Part shown: positions 22,791 to 33,759 of the stretch, piece by piece
How the letters are laid out: every line of letters starts with the position of its first letter
How positions within the stretch are numbered: position 1 is the first letter of the stretch
Assembly: GCA_028023455.1 (NCBI GenBank)
Contig: JAQFVV010012496.1
Coordinates: 3,847,764 to 3,911,763, forward strand
Origin: Epiperipatus broadwayi
Lineage: Eukaryota > Onychophora > Udeonychophora > Euonychophora > Peripatidae
Reading direction: 5' to 3'
DNA: 64,000 nucleotides
Program-made: the position numbers and the translations under genes
Notes under the pieces: model-generated
The model's input: the letters and a program-made list of their open reading frames with translations, nothing else
What the model was told of the DNA's origin: nothing
Database searches by the model: none

Positions 22791-23097
22791 AATCGCTAAA
22801 ACATCACATGATCACCATTTCCTACACTTACACAAGCTGTTAAAATAATATCCAACTCCTAATATAGCAGTGCCACCTAGTGCAAGCCTTAGTAATTAAT
22901 GAATGCAAGAAGGTTTGTGCAAAAAATCTCTATAGTGTTTACTCACCCAATATCTCCAGATTAGTTTCCAACTTATGAATTCATCCATTGATTACTAAGG
23001 CTTGCACTGGGTGGCACTACTGTATGGAGAATCTGCCACTGTTTTAATAGCTTTTGAAATTGTAGGAAAGGGTGATCATGTGATATTTCAGTGCTTT
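22791..23097. repeat. Family A foldback, copy A7
   Basis: Carries the complete outer ends on both sides: ACATCACATGATCACC at the left and GGGTGATCATGTGATA at the right, with inner arms GCCACCTAGTGCAAGCCT / AAGGCTTGCACTGGGTGGC. The middle with the hammerhead is reduced. Arms diverged by perhaps 15 percent. Confidence 0.8.
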
Positions 23098-23154
23098 TAT
23101 ATCAATCCTGTTCATAGAATGATTATGACTATGTTTTTAAAACACCCAAGATAC

Positions 23155-23497
23155 CAACATGTATAGATACTGAACTGGGTTCAGATCTTTACGACTAGAA
23201 AGCAAATGATCTTGGATTGAAAGCATTATGTTTTCATCTTGGGTCATAGCATTATAGTTAACAAAATAGGTAAAAGATGACTGCTGGAGGATTGCATTTG
23301 TTTCTAAGATCTAAATACAGCGCTCTCAGATCCAAGACTTATCACTAAAGAAATCCACAAGCTAGAAACTAGTCTGGGGATATTGGATAAGTAGGCAGTA
23401 TATAGGGATTTTATGCACAGACATTCATGCAGCCATTGATTATTATGGCTTGCACTGTGTGGCGCTACTGTATGGAGTTTTCTACTGTTTTAATATT
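23155..23497 (+). repeat. Family A monomer, copy A8
   Basis: Runs from AACATGTATAGATACTGAAC through TTGGATTGAAAGCATTATG and CAGCGCTCTCAGATCCAAG to the A end at TGTATGGAGTTTTCTAC. The hammerhead segment keeps GAAACTAGTC and TGGGGA but the core reads CTAAAGA, so it is dead. It matches the 433 bp repeat of the 46.6-47.9 kb array. Confidence 0.75.
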
Positions 23498-24010
23498 TAT
23501 ACTATTTAATAGTAAAATCGTTTATTTTCAGTTTTCTGTGCGTTTTAATACAGGCCTAAGGCAATGAAGTCAAGGATGAAAGATTTTTGAATTGATCCTC
23601 AGATAAAGACAGTTGACATTTGCTTAATTTAAATCGAACTACTGTTCTCATTTTGCCATTTGAATGCTTGAATTTTATGTTATCTTCTGAGTAACTGATC
23701 ATGTGACACTACCATTTTTATCAATATCTAATAAAGTATTCATAAACAAGTACAGATTTAACATAAAAATATTAGAATATATGTTTATATATCAGTTAAA
23801 AAATTAATTTTTTTGATGCAATAAATATTAAAAGATTCCTGATATGGAATTGTGGGTTATTCTAAAATATTCTACATTGTTTTTATACATATGAGGAGTA
23901 TTTGGCTATATATATATAATTTATGATTCTGGAGCAATTGACTTGTTTAAAAGTTCTTTTAATGCTAAGAATAAATGGGAAATAAGTCAAATTGTGGGTA
24001 ATGTTTAATT
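23498..24010. other. No recognisable gene
   Basis: AT-rich sequence without recognised features. Confidence 0.4.
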
Positions 24011-24019
24011 TAATTATTT

Positions 24020-24108
24020 GTCAAGCGTTGGTGGCCAAGAGGTCGGCACAGAAGCCTTGCAAACAGTTGTTGCGGGTTGGCTTCCCTGCCGATGCTTTGA
24101 CATACGGG
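24020..24108 (+). mobile_element. tRNA-derived SINE (S2)
   Basis: Box A-like TGGCCAAGAGG, anticodon-arm-like GCCTTGCAAACAG, box B-like GGGTTGGCTTCCC (the central TTCG is mutated), then GCTTTGACATACGGGG and an A-run. ATTATTTGT before and ATTATTTTGT after may be a diverged target duplication. The frame spanning it is incidental. Confidence 0.7.
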
Positions 24109-24264
24109 GAAAAAATGCTATTATTTTGTAGTTCTTTACACTTGAGTAGTGTGCTTGTAGCAGTGAAAACCATTAGTAGTGTTTTAGATTTTATTTTCTT
24201 GGCTAGTCTGGTTAAGTTGTAAATTTGGTGTAATTTTGATTATTTATTGACTATACACACATAT

Positions 24265-24488
24265 ATAATATTGTGGAAATAACTATTCTTTACACATGCG
24301 CTTGGAGTGACGCACTTTCTCCTGTCAATTATTGTTTTAATCACCATAGGTGGTCAACCTGTGGTTAAAGCTTATTCTTTAAATAAACTAACATTGATAG
24401 TAAAATTCGGTTTAAAAATAATTATTGACAGGAGAGAGTGCGTGTAAATTGTAGCGCATATGTGAAGCATAGTTCCTTCCCCAATATT
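24265..24488. repeat. MITE-like foldback containing CACATGCGCTT
   Basis: Ends ATTGTGGAA... / ...TTCCCCAAT and inner arms TTTCTCCTGTCAATTATT / AATTATTGACAGGAGAGA pair over most of 80 bp each. Left arm has CACATGCGCTTGGAG. 24489-25490 beyond it holds nothing recognised apart from an unassigned 72-codon frame and an inverted pair near 25310-25390 (ACATTTTAGTACAATAAC / TTATTGTACTAAAATGACA). Confidence 0.65.
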
Positions 24489-25500
24489 ACACATACATAA
24501 ATCATTATATTATTAATTATTACATATATATATCTTTTTGTTTTCAGTTTAATTTAATACAGTTTCAGTATTATGCTCTATAATTATAACTGTTTTAGTT
24601 CATTTTGTGTGCTGTTTTATAATGTCTATTATTAATATGTAAATAAACCGATTTGCATATTCCAGCGAATTGATAATTGAATGCTCCAAAAATACATTAA
24701 ACTGAACAGAAAACCAAAAACGTCAAAGAAATAATAATTACACAGTTCATAAAGCATATCAACATATACATGCAAAATTTATTACATAATTAATGAAGTT
24801 TAAATAATATGTTTTTATATATTAATTCTAATATTCTGTGTAATAAAAATATAATAGATAAATAGTATATATATGTGCTGTACGCACAGATAATGAAGCT
24901 AGTATATATAATCGAAAGCAAATATAAAATACTATTTTAGCTGAGCGCTTTTGAGAGACTTCTAGCTCTCATATTCATAGCTGCTTTCTTGTTAAAAACT
25001 GTGTTGTTAGAAGGAAAATTTATGCAAAATAATGGAAATTAGTTATAACTGTCATTTTCGGAACAGGGCAAAGCAGGCTTCTCTTCGATTAATGGACTTA
25101 GAATCGCTTGCTATGTGGGATGATTCTCTGATCTTGCGTTTAGCATCGTATCTTTCTGAGCAAACGATGTTAGGAGACATGAGTTTGTATCTATGCCCTG
25201 TTGCTTTTTCTGCCCAACAAAGATGGAATTGCCTTCCTGTTTGGTTTTAGTTTTATTGTAAAGGTATTTATACTGACCCACTCTGTTGGCAATATTGGTC
25301 CTGGTCTCCCCATAAGTGACATTTTAGTACAATAACAAGTAACTTTCCTCAGCTCTGAGGAAAGTACTTGTTATTGTACTAAAATGACAGCTACTTAGCT
25401 ATTACATTTTTCTTACATGGACTCTCAGAAATAATAGTATGAAATCATATATATATAAATACAGGTATACTTTATATCTTTGGTGTTTAGATATAATTAT

Positions 25501-25615
25501 AGGGGATTTGAAACCAGACTTTTAAGAAAGTCTGAAGAGTTGGATGGTGAAGTAGACTGAAGTTTGTTCATTAAAGTTTGAAGATTTGTTATCTTAATGT
25601 ATGCCAAGCACTGAT

Positions 25616-25648
<33 letters not shown>

Positions 25649-25811
25649 TTGTGTGGGAGATGATCTGGACTAACTGATGAGTGCTGGTGCAGCACAAAAT
25701 AGTTACATTGAAGATAGTTTATCTCTTTCATATGTGTGTAGGTATATGTATCCGTTGTATGAGATAGATTGGATAGCTGAAGGAAGCTTAAAAGTCTGGG
25801 TTCAAATCCCC
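25501..25811. repeat. Family D copy D4, with (TG)n and 9 bp flanking repeat
   Basis: Ends AGGGGATTTGAAACCAGAC / GTCTGGGTTCAAATCCCC. TATAATTAT occurs directly on both sides (25492-25500 and 25812-25820), a possible target duplication. Inside is a (TG)n run at about 25624-25650. The hammerhead region keeps CTGATGA with a 5 bp stem II GTGCT/AGCAC, followed by AAAA; stem I is lost. Confidence 0.75.
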
Positions 25812-25829
25812 TATAATTATATATATGTA

Positions 25830-27206
25830 TATTGAGAATGGTACTTTGCTATGTCTCAAATATATATGTAGACAATTAGGTGGGTTCAGCTAAAATTCTA
25901 TTTTTAAATTAATTTAGAAAATTTGTAATTTTTTTTTATTCAACGTCTGTAATAAAAGTGCGATGATCGTATGTATATAAAATCACACGCACAAATATGT
26001 AAAATATTTCTTTTATTTACTAACGAATATGTAATATTTTAATTTATATATAAAAAAAGAACTTTGTAGTAAATTTTTTTTATCTGATGTATAAGATTAT
26101 TTTTAATATTGTACAACAATGCTTAATCTTCATAATGTTTTAATCTGTTCTGATAAAAAAAAAAACCCATCTAAAGTTAAGCATTGCCTAGTTAGATAAG
26201 TCATGTAATCAATTTAATTAGTGTGGACTGCAAAAATTTCTTAATTAAAACCTGGCTTATTTGAAATATGTACAATAATTCTTTAATATTTAATACAGCA
26301 TTTACGCTGTTGCACATGCGCTTTGAAAATTTTAACTATAAATGAATGAATACTAACACTCAACCACATGATAAAGTCTTTGGAAAAGATAGAATGGCCA
26401 TCTATCTTTTCGAACCCAAATGCTTTTGTATGGGCGAATCTTAAGTGTTTGAAAGTGAAAGCATGAATATATTAAATAATCACTTTAAATTACTATTACA
26501 TGCTTGAATGAAAGACGCTAATGAAATTTACTAGAATTTACGATACGTCATTCTTCATATTTGATATTAAATGTATGTAAATAAATCATTTTTTAATTCT
26601 TTAATTAAAAAAACCCCGGATTAATTAAAAATATAAATCTAGACAATTCCATTATGAGTGGGAGAACAATCAAACACAAACTTTATAAAATCTCCCCAAA
26701 ATTTATTATGTAATTAGAGTGTGTTAGATTCTATTCTACGCTTCTTTTCATGCATTGATTGATTAATTGGTTGATTCATTCATTCATTCATGCTAATATT
26801 CAAAATGCTGCAGCTTTTCATTTGGCTACACAAGCTGTAATCATCCTCAGTAATCCTTCAAAATTAGACTTTATTAATACCCCACAATTAGTTCATGGCA
26901 AGCGCTTGCAGTTTTATAAAAATGAACCTACAAACCATTCCTAGTGGCATTCTCCAAAATAGGAAAGGCTACATGCCTTACTAAATGGACTCCATCCTCT
27001 GACTCTAACTTCATCTTCCAGCATGTCCTAAATTCATAGAAAGCTGACCTCCCGAAATGCCAACCTACATTGAAGCCTCTCTCTCTGAACTAACAATATC
27101 AAGAAACCCCTACCAAAATTGACAAAGTACATATTTATCATTCAATGAATTCTCAGAAAGAAAAGTGACACACTGATGGACTTTAATGGTAATATAAGAG
27201 TTTTTT
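25830..27206. other. No recognisable gene
   Basis: AT-rich. CACATGCGCTTTG at about 26313, shared with the foldbacks at 24265 and 52518, may be a fragment of the same family. A short palindrome at about 26383-26405 (AAAGATAGA / TCTATCTTT). The open frame at 26759-26944 has no recognised domain. Confidence 0.4.
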
Positions 27207-27345
27207 GGATAGAAATTTTAAATGTTTTCTCTTACCGCACTTATCAATTAAGAGCTTGTTTGAGCTATTGGTTGCTCTCTGTATTAGATTTTTGTAAATA
27301 CAAGCTTATAAAAGCAATGACGCTATATATGACTTGACTTACTGA
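27207..27345 (+). repeat. Family J partial copy J3 (3' part)
   Basis: From TTTTTTGGATAGAAATTTTAA through AAGAGCTTGTTTGAGCTATT to ATATATGACTTGAC, the downstream half of the J unit. The hammerhead is not included. Confidence 0.7.
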
Positions 27346-27408
27346 TAATTAAAACTTTACCAAAATCACACTTTTCTTTATTTTTGCCATAATATCCTAT
27401 AAATACCA

Positions 27409-27641
27409 TTTATCCAAACCACTTCAAACACTTTTTAGCAAAACTCTTTATTTGTACATATACATACACCTATGTTTCAACTGACCTGCAGTCTTCTTCA
27501 GAGCAAGTTTATTTTTTTATTTTATTTTTTTTTAGATCAAAATAAACTTGCTCTGAAGAAGACTGCAGGTCAGTCAAAACGTAGGTGTATGTACAAATAA
27601 AGAGTTTTGCTAAAAAGTGTTTGAAGTGGTTTGGATAAATT
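27409..27641. repeat. Family E foldback, copy E2
   Basis: Near-perfect palindrome with ends ATTTATCCAAACCACTTC / GAAGTGGTTTGGATAAAT. Each arm carries CTGAAGA, hairpin GACTG-CAGGT-CAGTC and AAAAC or GAAAC-like end (on opposite strands). Same caution as for E1: hammerhead-like core without stem I. 27650-28135 is otherwise featureless. Confidence 0.75.
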
Positions 27642-28139
27642 GTAATTAAAACTTTATTATATATTCAGTAAGATAGGTGTGATTGGACTTCTTTTTATTA
27701 CATATACATGCAATTTACAATAATATTAGATTCACAACATTTTTTTTTTGCATTTTATGTATATACTATTTTATGACGTTACTAAGTCATTTATGAATGT
27801 TTTCTTTGAGTACAGATTAAATTAGTCTACTTATTACATTTTGAAAGGAACTATTGAAAAAATTCTGTTTTCATTCTTTAAGAGTTTTGACAGTTATTAA
27901 TGAACATCTTAATATTAGAATAAGTTTATTATCAGTGTAGAATTATCTGATCTTTTTCCTCTCTCTCTTCTTAAATATTAAATGTTTAAATGTTTTCTTT
28001 GTTAGCTAATAACAATAAGTCTGATGTTTAGAACAGACATTAAAATCTTTAAATAATGGTAAAAATTACTTTTTTTATTTCTATATGTGAGAGCCTAGAT
28101 TTGCTAAGATATTTTGACACTTAGATATAATATGCTATT

Positions 28140-28440
28140 ATTATTTTCCTGTAGGTTTGTGATGATGGTATTTTAATTGCATTTATATATTGGACTATTT
28201 CCATCATTTAGTATTGAGTATTGAATGTCTTTAGAAAAAAATAACTATTTAAATTTTCTAAGGACATTTAACTGTTAGTAATAGCGCACAGGTTAGTATA
28301 TGCACATTTCGAGAGGTATATTCTCTCTTCTTTGTGTGTTGCTGGCCTAATCAGTGACCATACTAGTATAGAATTTGAACATGGATCCTTAGATCTTTGG
28401 ATATTGAATTTTAAGTAATGCTTTAACCATATGAGCTATA
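28140..28440 (-). repeat. Family B repeat B2, next to the Penelope-like element
   Basis: Minus-orientation copy of B: contains (as plus strand) GGACTATTTCCATCATTTAG, TATTGAATGTCTTTAG, GTTAGTATATGCACATTTCG, GAGAGGTATATTCTCTC. It lies just downstream of the nuclease end of the Penelope-like coding region, which is read on the same minus strand, as an element terminal repeat would. Confidence 0.6.
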
Positions 28441-28734
28441 CTGCCTAAAAAATTTCATATGTATGAGGTTTCTCCTGATTTCTCCTCTTTTTCCTAAGGG
28501 CAAAGTTGATTACTGGTTACCATACATTATGTATAATCACACTAAGTTGACTTATGGAGTTATTCATTATTATCACGTGAGCAACTTCTTTGAACTTTTT
28601 TATATCTTTTCCTCTATCCATTATTTTTGTATTCTCCCAATTGACATATGTTTATTGGTATAAACATTGTCTGCTACTTTAAACATATCTGTTTTTCTCC
28701 TCTAATCATCAGTTTATGCTATTGCAATCACTTT

Positions 28735-28815
28735 TCAATGGAGTGACTGGTCTCACCAATATACATTCTTCCACATTCACATGGTATTTCATAGATGCAG
28801 TTTCTGTTTTTCAGC
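28735..28815 (-). pseudogene. GIY-YIG nuclease core of the Penelope-like element
   Basis: The minus strand encodes CIYEIPCECGRMYIGET: the paired tyrosines of the GIY-YIG fold appear as IYE...MYIGET (YIG at about 28755-28763), with the two cysteines of CEC that are typical of the Penelope nuclease. A stop follows shortly after HSIEK. Only the first strands of the domain remain readable. Confidence 0.8.
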
Positions 28816-29055
28816 ATTTCAAGTTTTTAGGCTTTGTAGATGTTAGAATTCCTCATAGTGTGGTAAAACTCTGGAAAGCTATTCTGAAGTTATACTGATT
28901 GTAGATTTTCTTAACTTGTCTACTATTTTGGGTATATATGGATATGCTACAATTCTAATAATTGCGCTTTCTTTTGATGGTTCTTTCTTTATTTTGTCTA
29001 TTTAAGGTTTTCCTAATAACAGCTGATAGATAACAATTTTTCATAAGAGTTTATT

Positions 29056-29380
29056 CTATATGGATCTTTTCTTTTTCCAAATCATTGGTTTCTGAACAAG
29101 CTTCTTTTGCTCTGTTCCATAATGATAGTATAGCTCCATGTTTGTGTTTCTTGTATGATTGGATATATATACTAAGTATTTCCCTATATGTGTGAGTTTT
29201 CTGTAAACTTTAGTTTTGATTTTTCCATGAGGGAATCTTGTCACAAGAACATCTAAGAATGACAATTTGTGTTCTTGTTCTGATTCTATTGTGAATTTAA
29301 TTCTTGATGTGTTTCCAGAAAGTTTATAAAGGTGCTTTACCATGTGGCCCCACAACAAATGTATCATCAACATAGTGAAG
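29056..29380 (-). pseudogene. Penelope-like reverse transcriptase, palm/thumb part
   Basis: YVDDTFVV (catalytic aspartates, 29352-29374) is followed, after a frame change, by KLSFLDVLVTRFPHGK and KTKVYRKLTHIGKYL, which are the conserved blocks after the catalytic box in Penelope-like RTs (LPFLDVLV, VYRKPTHT). The open stretch of about 105 codons ends before the linker to the nuclease. Confidence 0.85.
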
Positions 29381-29467
29381 CCAAATTTTAGGTGGATATG
29401 GAATAGTCTTTATATCTATGGTTTCAAATTTCTCTCTGTAAATATTGCTAATCAGGGATGATAGTGG

Positions 29468-29845
29468 TCAGGCCATATCCATGTCTTGATTTCGTTGGAA
29501 GAACTGTGTGTTGTATTGAAAGTAGGTTGTTAAAAATAATTGCATTATACTATCAATAGGAATAGTTGTTCTGGTTTGTAAGATATTATCACTATTTAGC
29601 CTTTTTCTTATACTAGACAATGCTTCTTCACATGGTACATTTGTGAACAAAGTTTCCACATCAAAGCTTGCTAGTATGTCAGTTCTTTCAATTGCCATGT
29701 TCTTGATTAATTCTACAAAGTGTCTAGAATCCGACAAAAGACATTCAATACTCAATACTAGATGATGGAAATAGTCCAATATGCTATTACATCTATATAA
29801 AAAGTATTGGTCTTTATGTGTGTGTGAACATAAAAATAAATCCAT
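29468..29845 (-). pseudogene. Penelope-like reverse transcriptase, fingers part
   Basis: About 125 codons with SRHFVELIKN and DILASFDVETLFTNVP, the block holding the first catalytic aspartate in Penelope-like RTs (SFDVxSLFTNVP), then EALSSIRKRL and LTTYFQYNTQFFQ. A stop interrupts at the block that should read like a GxPLSPxxxNxYM motif; that block continues readable after the stop (SNIYREKFE). A 45 bp segment at 29735-29781 is shared with the B repeats. Confidence 0.85.
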
Positions 29846-30029
29846 AAAAAGACCAGTTATTGTAGTGATTTGTATGGCTTTTCTTTTTATTGCGCCTGTG
29901 TTAGCTATGTGTCTACCAAGCTCATTTTATTTGATACTGTCTCTGTAACCAGGATCGTCTACTGTTTACATCGCAGTTTATTTACGGCTTGCAAGGGCTA
30001 GCTTTCCCTATGTATTTAAATCTTTCTTA

Positions 30030-30085
30030 AGATATACAATACTTAATATAAGATGATGGAAATAGTTCAATATATAAAGGCAATT
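30030..30085 (+). repeat. Family B fragment B3
   Basis: CAATACTTAATATAAGATG followed by GATGGAAATAGTTCAATATA matches the B segment near its end. It lies upstream of the Penelope-like RT in the opposite orientation to B2, so the element appears flanked by inverted B copies. 30090-30470 is AT-rich and otherwise empty. Confidence 0.5.
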
Positions 30086-30489
30086 ATAATGAAATAGTTT
30101 AAGGCAAAGTTGAAGTTAATTACAAATTATAATATCTTTATAATAATTATAACTCAAATTGTTTATTGCTAAAATCGTAGCAATATATAAATGAACTATT
30201 TAAATGAATTATTAGCCGGCAATTTGATTGGTTGAATGGTTAAACGTTGTTTGAGTAATTATGGGTTATTTCCGGTTTGACAGTAAGATTTATTTGAATT
30301 ATATATGATTAATTGCCGTTTAATGATTCATAATTGATTGTTTATTTCCAATTTTGTCTTCAACTATTTTATTATAATATATAAATATTTAATAATATTA
30401 GACCGCATTGTTATTATTTCATGCTTTAAAATATCTATTATTTAGAAATTGCTATTTGTATATTCAATAACTTAAGAAGAATTAGCGAG

Positions 30490-30599
30490 TGGCAAGCATT
30501 GGTGGTCGAGAGGTCAGCGATACTGCTTTACAAACAGTTGTCCCGGGAGACAGTGGGTTCGCTTCCCGGCTGATGCTATGACACATGAGAAAAAAAAAA
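30490..30599 (+). mobile_element. tRNA-derived SINE (S3) with target duplication and A-tail
   Basis: Box A-like TGGTCGAGAGG, anticodon-arm-like ACTGCTTTACAAACAGT, box B-like GGGTTCGCTTCCC, tail of 12 A residues. AATTAGCGAG occurs at 30480-30489 and again at 30599-30608 right after the tail. Only about 95 bp of tRNA-like body: the family has almost no tRNA-unrelated region. Confidence 0.85.
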
Positions 30600-30884
30600 A
30601 TTAGCGAGGTTTTTTAGGAGTCGGATTAATTTTATAAGTCGTGAAAAAACAGTACTAGATAGGCTAATTAACTGTTTAATTTAGCACAAGGTACAAAGTT
30701 GATAAGCATATATTATTAAGGATTTGATAGCTGCACTATTGAACATTGTTCTAGTAGTTAATTTGTGTATTATTTCCAGTTTAGAGGAATGAACAAATTG
30801 ATTACATATATGCATCATGTCCTCTAATTAAAGAAAGATTAAATAATGAGTCCGTAAAATACTTGGTATATACTAGGGTAATAT

Positions 30885-31445
30885 TATTTGTATTTATATA
30901 TTGGATTATTTCCACCTTCTAATATGAGTATTGAATGTCTTTAGAAAAATGTAACTTTATTTAAATGTTCCAAATACATTTAGCTGTTAGTAATAGCACA
31001 TAGGTTAGTATATCACAACATTTTGAGAGGTGTACTCTCCTTTTTTCTTCAGGTATCGCTGGCCTGACTAGTGACAGTACTAGCATGGGAATTAAACCTG
31101 GACCCTTAGATTCTTGAGGATTGAATTTTGAGGTAACACTCTAACCAACTGAGGCTTGAGTGTTACCTTAAAATTCAATACTCAAGAATCTAAGGGTCCA
31201 GGTTTAATTCCCATGCTACTGCTGTCCCTGTTCAGGCCATCAACATCTGAAGAAGGGGGGAGAATAATATCTCTCAAAACATTACACATATACTAACATG
31301 TGTGCTCTTACTAACAGTTGAATGTATTTGGAATATTGAAATAAAGTTAAATTTTTTTAAAGACGTTCAATACTCATATTAGATGATGGAAATAGTCCAG
31401 TATATAAATACAACTAAAACACCATCATCACAAACATTCAGGAAA
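30885..31445. repeat. Family B inverted dimer B4
   Basis: The left arm reads TATTGGATTATTTCCACC, GTTAGTAATAGCACATAGG, CTTAGATTCTTGAGGATTG; the right arm repeats these inverted (CAATACTCAAGAATCTAAG, TTACTAACAGTTGAATG, GATGGAAATAGTCCAGTATA). Centre near 31155. Each arm holds the hairpin that follows CTGAAGA (GAGAG/CTCTC) and is followed by AAAAC or AAAAT; a hammerhead-like core without a convincing stem I. Confidence 0.75.
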
Positions 31446-31467
31446 ACACTAGGGTAATATTATCATT

Positions 31468-31572
31468 ACAAATTGCTTCATCATCATCATCATTTTCAAT
31501 GACTAATAATACACTGCAGAATGAAGGTCTCTTCAAGTTCAGTCCATCTTCTCTGATCTATAGCATGTACAC
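31468..31572 (-). mobile_element. RTE-like LINE 3' tail fragment
   Basis: Minus strand: AGAGAAGATGGACTGAACTTG, GAGACCTTCATTCTGCAGTG, then a (GATGAT)-type tail. The same 3' end occurs at 38570-38670 and 63080-63180. Tails of short ATG/GAT repeats are typical of RTE elements. Confidence 0.65.
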
Positions 31573-31697
31573 ATATATTTATGATCTGAAATAAAAGGCA
31601 ACACAATGGTGAAAACTTAACAAAGATGAGTTTGTTAACTCAATGTGAACAAGCACATATGTTTAAATTCTGTTACAAGTGCAGTTACAAACTGAAA

Positions 31698-32243
31698 TGC
31701 TTATGACTGGCTTAGATATCTAAAAAGAAAAGTAGAGAAAAGGGTGTGGCCACCCTTTTCTTATAAATTCTTTGTCATGTGTATACGGTTTGATCGTCAT
31801 TCGGACAGCCATTATAACATCTGATTGGCTGTCAGATAAGCATTATAACAAGCACAAAGAGATTTCCAGTCTCTCAATTTAATTTCAATTTCATCTCCAC
31901 TTCAAAAATTAAAATATTATTTACATACTTTACTGCAAGTTATATCATCTGAAAATTACTGCATTGTAAATCGTAGGATTTTGCACTGTACATTTATAAT
32001 TTAGACTTAGTGAGTTAATTGTGAAAATATGTAAAGCTTCATGCTTTCAAGCCTAAATGCTTATGACTGGCTTAGATATATAAAAAGAAAAGTAGAGAAA
32101 AGGATGTGGCCACCCTTTTCTCGTAAATTCTTTGTCATGTGTTTACAGTTTGATCGTCACTTGGACAGCCATTATAACATCTGATTGGCTGTCAGATAAG
32201 CATTATAACAAGCACAAAGAGATTTCCAGTCTCTCAATTTAAA
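31698..32243. repeat. Direct duplication K (two ~187 bp copies)
   Basis: AAATGCTTATGACTGGCTTAG at 31698 and 32058 begins two copies that stay about 95 percent identical to GTCTCTCAATTTAA. Each contains a hairpin AAAGGGTG-TGG-CCACCCTTT (the second with one mismatch) and ACAGCCA...TGGCTGT arms. Absent from the other LTR, so inserted or duplicated later. Confidence 0.85.
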
Positions 32244-33349
32244 TCTTCTTATAGTAAATACAACTTATCAACCATTAGGTTAGATTGAATATATATCTCT
32301 CTATATATTAATCAGCATATATATTTCTTTATGTATAGATATTTTCAACACCCTCATTTTTGTGGAATATGTTCTGCATTTTACCTTTTCTCTGATTGCA
32401 TTACCATCTCTCACTTTATTCACTACTATTACAAAATATATTGTTGTAGTACACTATCATTCACTTTTGTCACATTCACACAATGTAATGTCAACATGAT
32501 GATTTCCACAGTTTTTATTGCACCTTGAATAATCTGCATAATTAATGTGCATTTACATAATTCATATTCAAATGCACATTCTGTATACATTAATTTTGTA
32601 GAGTGTTAACAATGAGGTGATTTACCCATCTTTTTGTCCAAAGCATTGTTACATACAAATTTAAAAGTCTTATTGACATTCTTGAAATATATACATGTGT
32701 ACACACATGTAATATTATTTAGTCAAATGATACACTCCTTTATTCACTCTGGAAAATAGTTCCCAGTTAAATTACAAAGATAATCTTTAGTTCTTTCCAT
32801 ATTTCTTCAGCTGTCACTTGTCTACATGTTGTACCAGTCCTTCACCCTCCTCCACTCCCCAGTTTAATTACAAATATAATCTTTAATTCTTTCCACCTTT
32901 CTCCAATCTGTCACATGGCTAGATGTGCTAACAGTCCTTTATTCTCTTCCAGTCCTAGTTTAATTACAAATATAATCTTAATTTTTTCCATCTTTCTCCA
33001 ATCTGTCACTTCTCTAGGTATGATACTAATCTTTCATCATCCTCTGCCTTTACTTTATGCTCTATTTCTAGAAGTACCAAACAGAAATTTCAACATGGAT
33101 ATTCTGGAAATCATTTGACTGGATTGTTTCTCTCAAAAAATCAGTTTTATCTGTCAGTTTAATTATGAACTTTTCTTTTATTCACACTTCAGATGATGCT
33201 TCACCCTTATCTTCTATCATAGGTTTTATTTTTTCTGTTACTGGTGAACTCATTTTTCTTTTCACTGATTACAGTGTTTCACCCTAGCTACTTCTAGATA
33301 GTTAAGGTATTTTTAGACTTCATGGCCATCAGCCAGTGATAGCAACCTG

Positions 33350-33700
33350 TTATTTTAAAAATAGGTTTGATACAACTCCTGTTTTCAATTTTTCCACCAG
33401 CATGTTACATAACAACACTACTACTCCAATATGAAATTTTACACTGTCAAAATAGTTTTCTTTTTTCATAATCTTATTAGGGATCAAAACTAATATGTGA
33501 ATTTGGAATTTCCATTTTATCAACATTTCAGCAGACATTTTCCTAGTAGCAGTATTCGGAGTAAAATGTTGATAAAACATGGATGCCATTATAACCTCAA
33601 TGATATTCTTACAGTTATTTATATTTAATTTTAGCTTCAACTATTGCACTGCTTTTTCAGCTAATCTGTTGAAGGTGATACAGGGATGTTAGAACATGAT
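33350..33700 (-). pseudogene. Gypsy integrase, C-terminal part
   Basis: Minus strand encodes NRLAEKAVQ (the NGxAERxVQ block with the catalytic glutamate), then FTPNTATRKMSAEMLIKW, matching the HxxTGxSPAELLFGR block of Gypsy integrases, and further LVLIPNKI. Stops between AVQ and the next block. The piece is separated from the core by repeat A9. Confidence 0.8.
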
Positions 33701-33759
33701 GAGTCCTTTTGTGAGCTAAAAATCTTTTTAACAGTAATAAACAAATTTGGTTCTATTAT

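Larger units (their letters stand above)
28441..29890 (-). mobile_element. Penelope-like retroelement (decayed)
   Basis: Read on the minus strand: reverse transcriptase N-terminal part (29468-29845), YVDD catalytic box (29363-29374), RT C-terminal part (29056-29373), a linker, and a GIY-YIG-type nuclease core (28735-28815). RT followed by GIY-YIG is diagnostic of Penelope-like elements. Frameshifts and stops separate the parts, so it is a pseudogene. B repeats lie at both sides (28140-28440 and 30030-30085). Confidence 0.85.
31446..32725 (-). repeat. Gypsy LTR (3' LTR in element orientation), with insertions
   Basis: Matches the right LTR in several blocks: GTGAAAACTTAAC with GATGAGTTT and TTCTGTTACAA (31610-31670), CACTACCATCTCTCAC-like (32395-32420), GTTAACAATG (32607) and GAAATATATAC-TGTGTACAC (32687-32705). 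Not shared with the right LTR are a minus-strand LINE tail (31468-31570) and the segment with the K duplication (about 31698-32280). Confidence 0.7.

Noticed and set aside
26759-26944. 61-codon frame as a gene
   Set aside because: No domain, starts in a GATT/CATT simple repeat, no supporting context.
29735-29781. A separate insertion of a B repeat in the RT
   Set aside because: Only 45 bp, in frame, no boundary signs or target duplication; a shared origin is at least as likely.
30490-30599. Functional tRNA gene
   Set aside because: Has boxes A and B but arms do not form a complete cloverleaf, and an A-tail and target duplication show a SINE.
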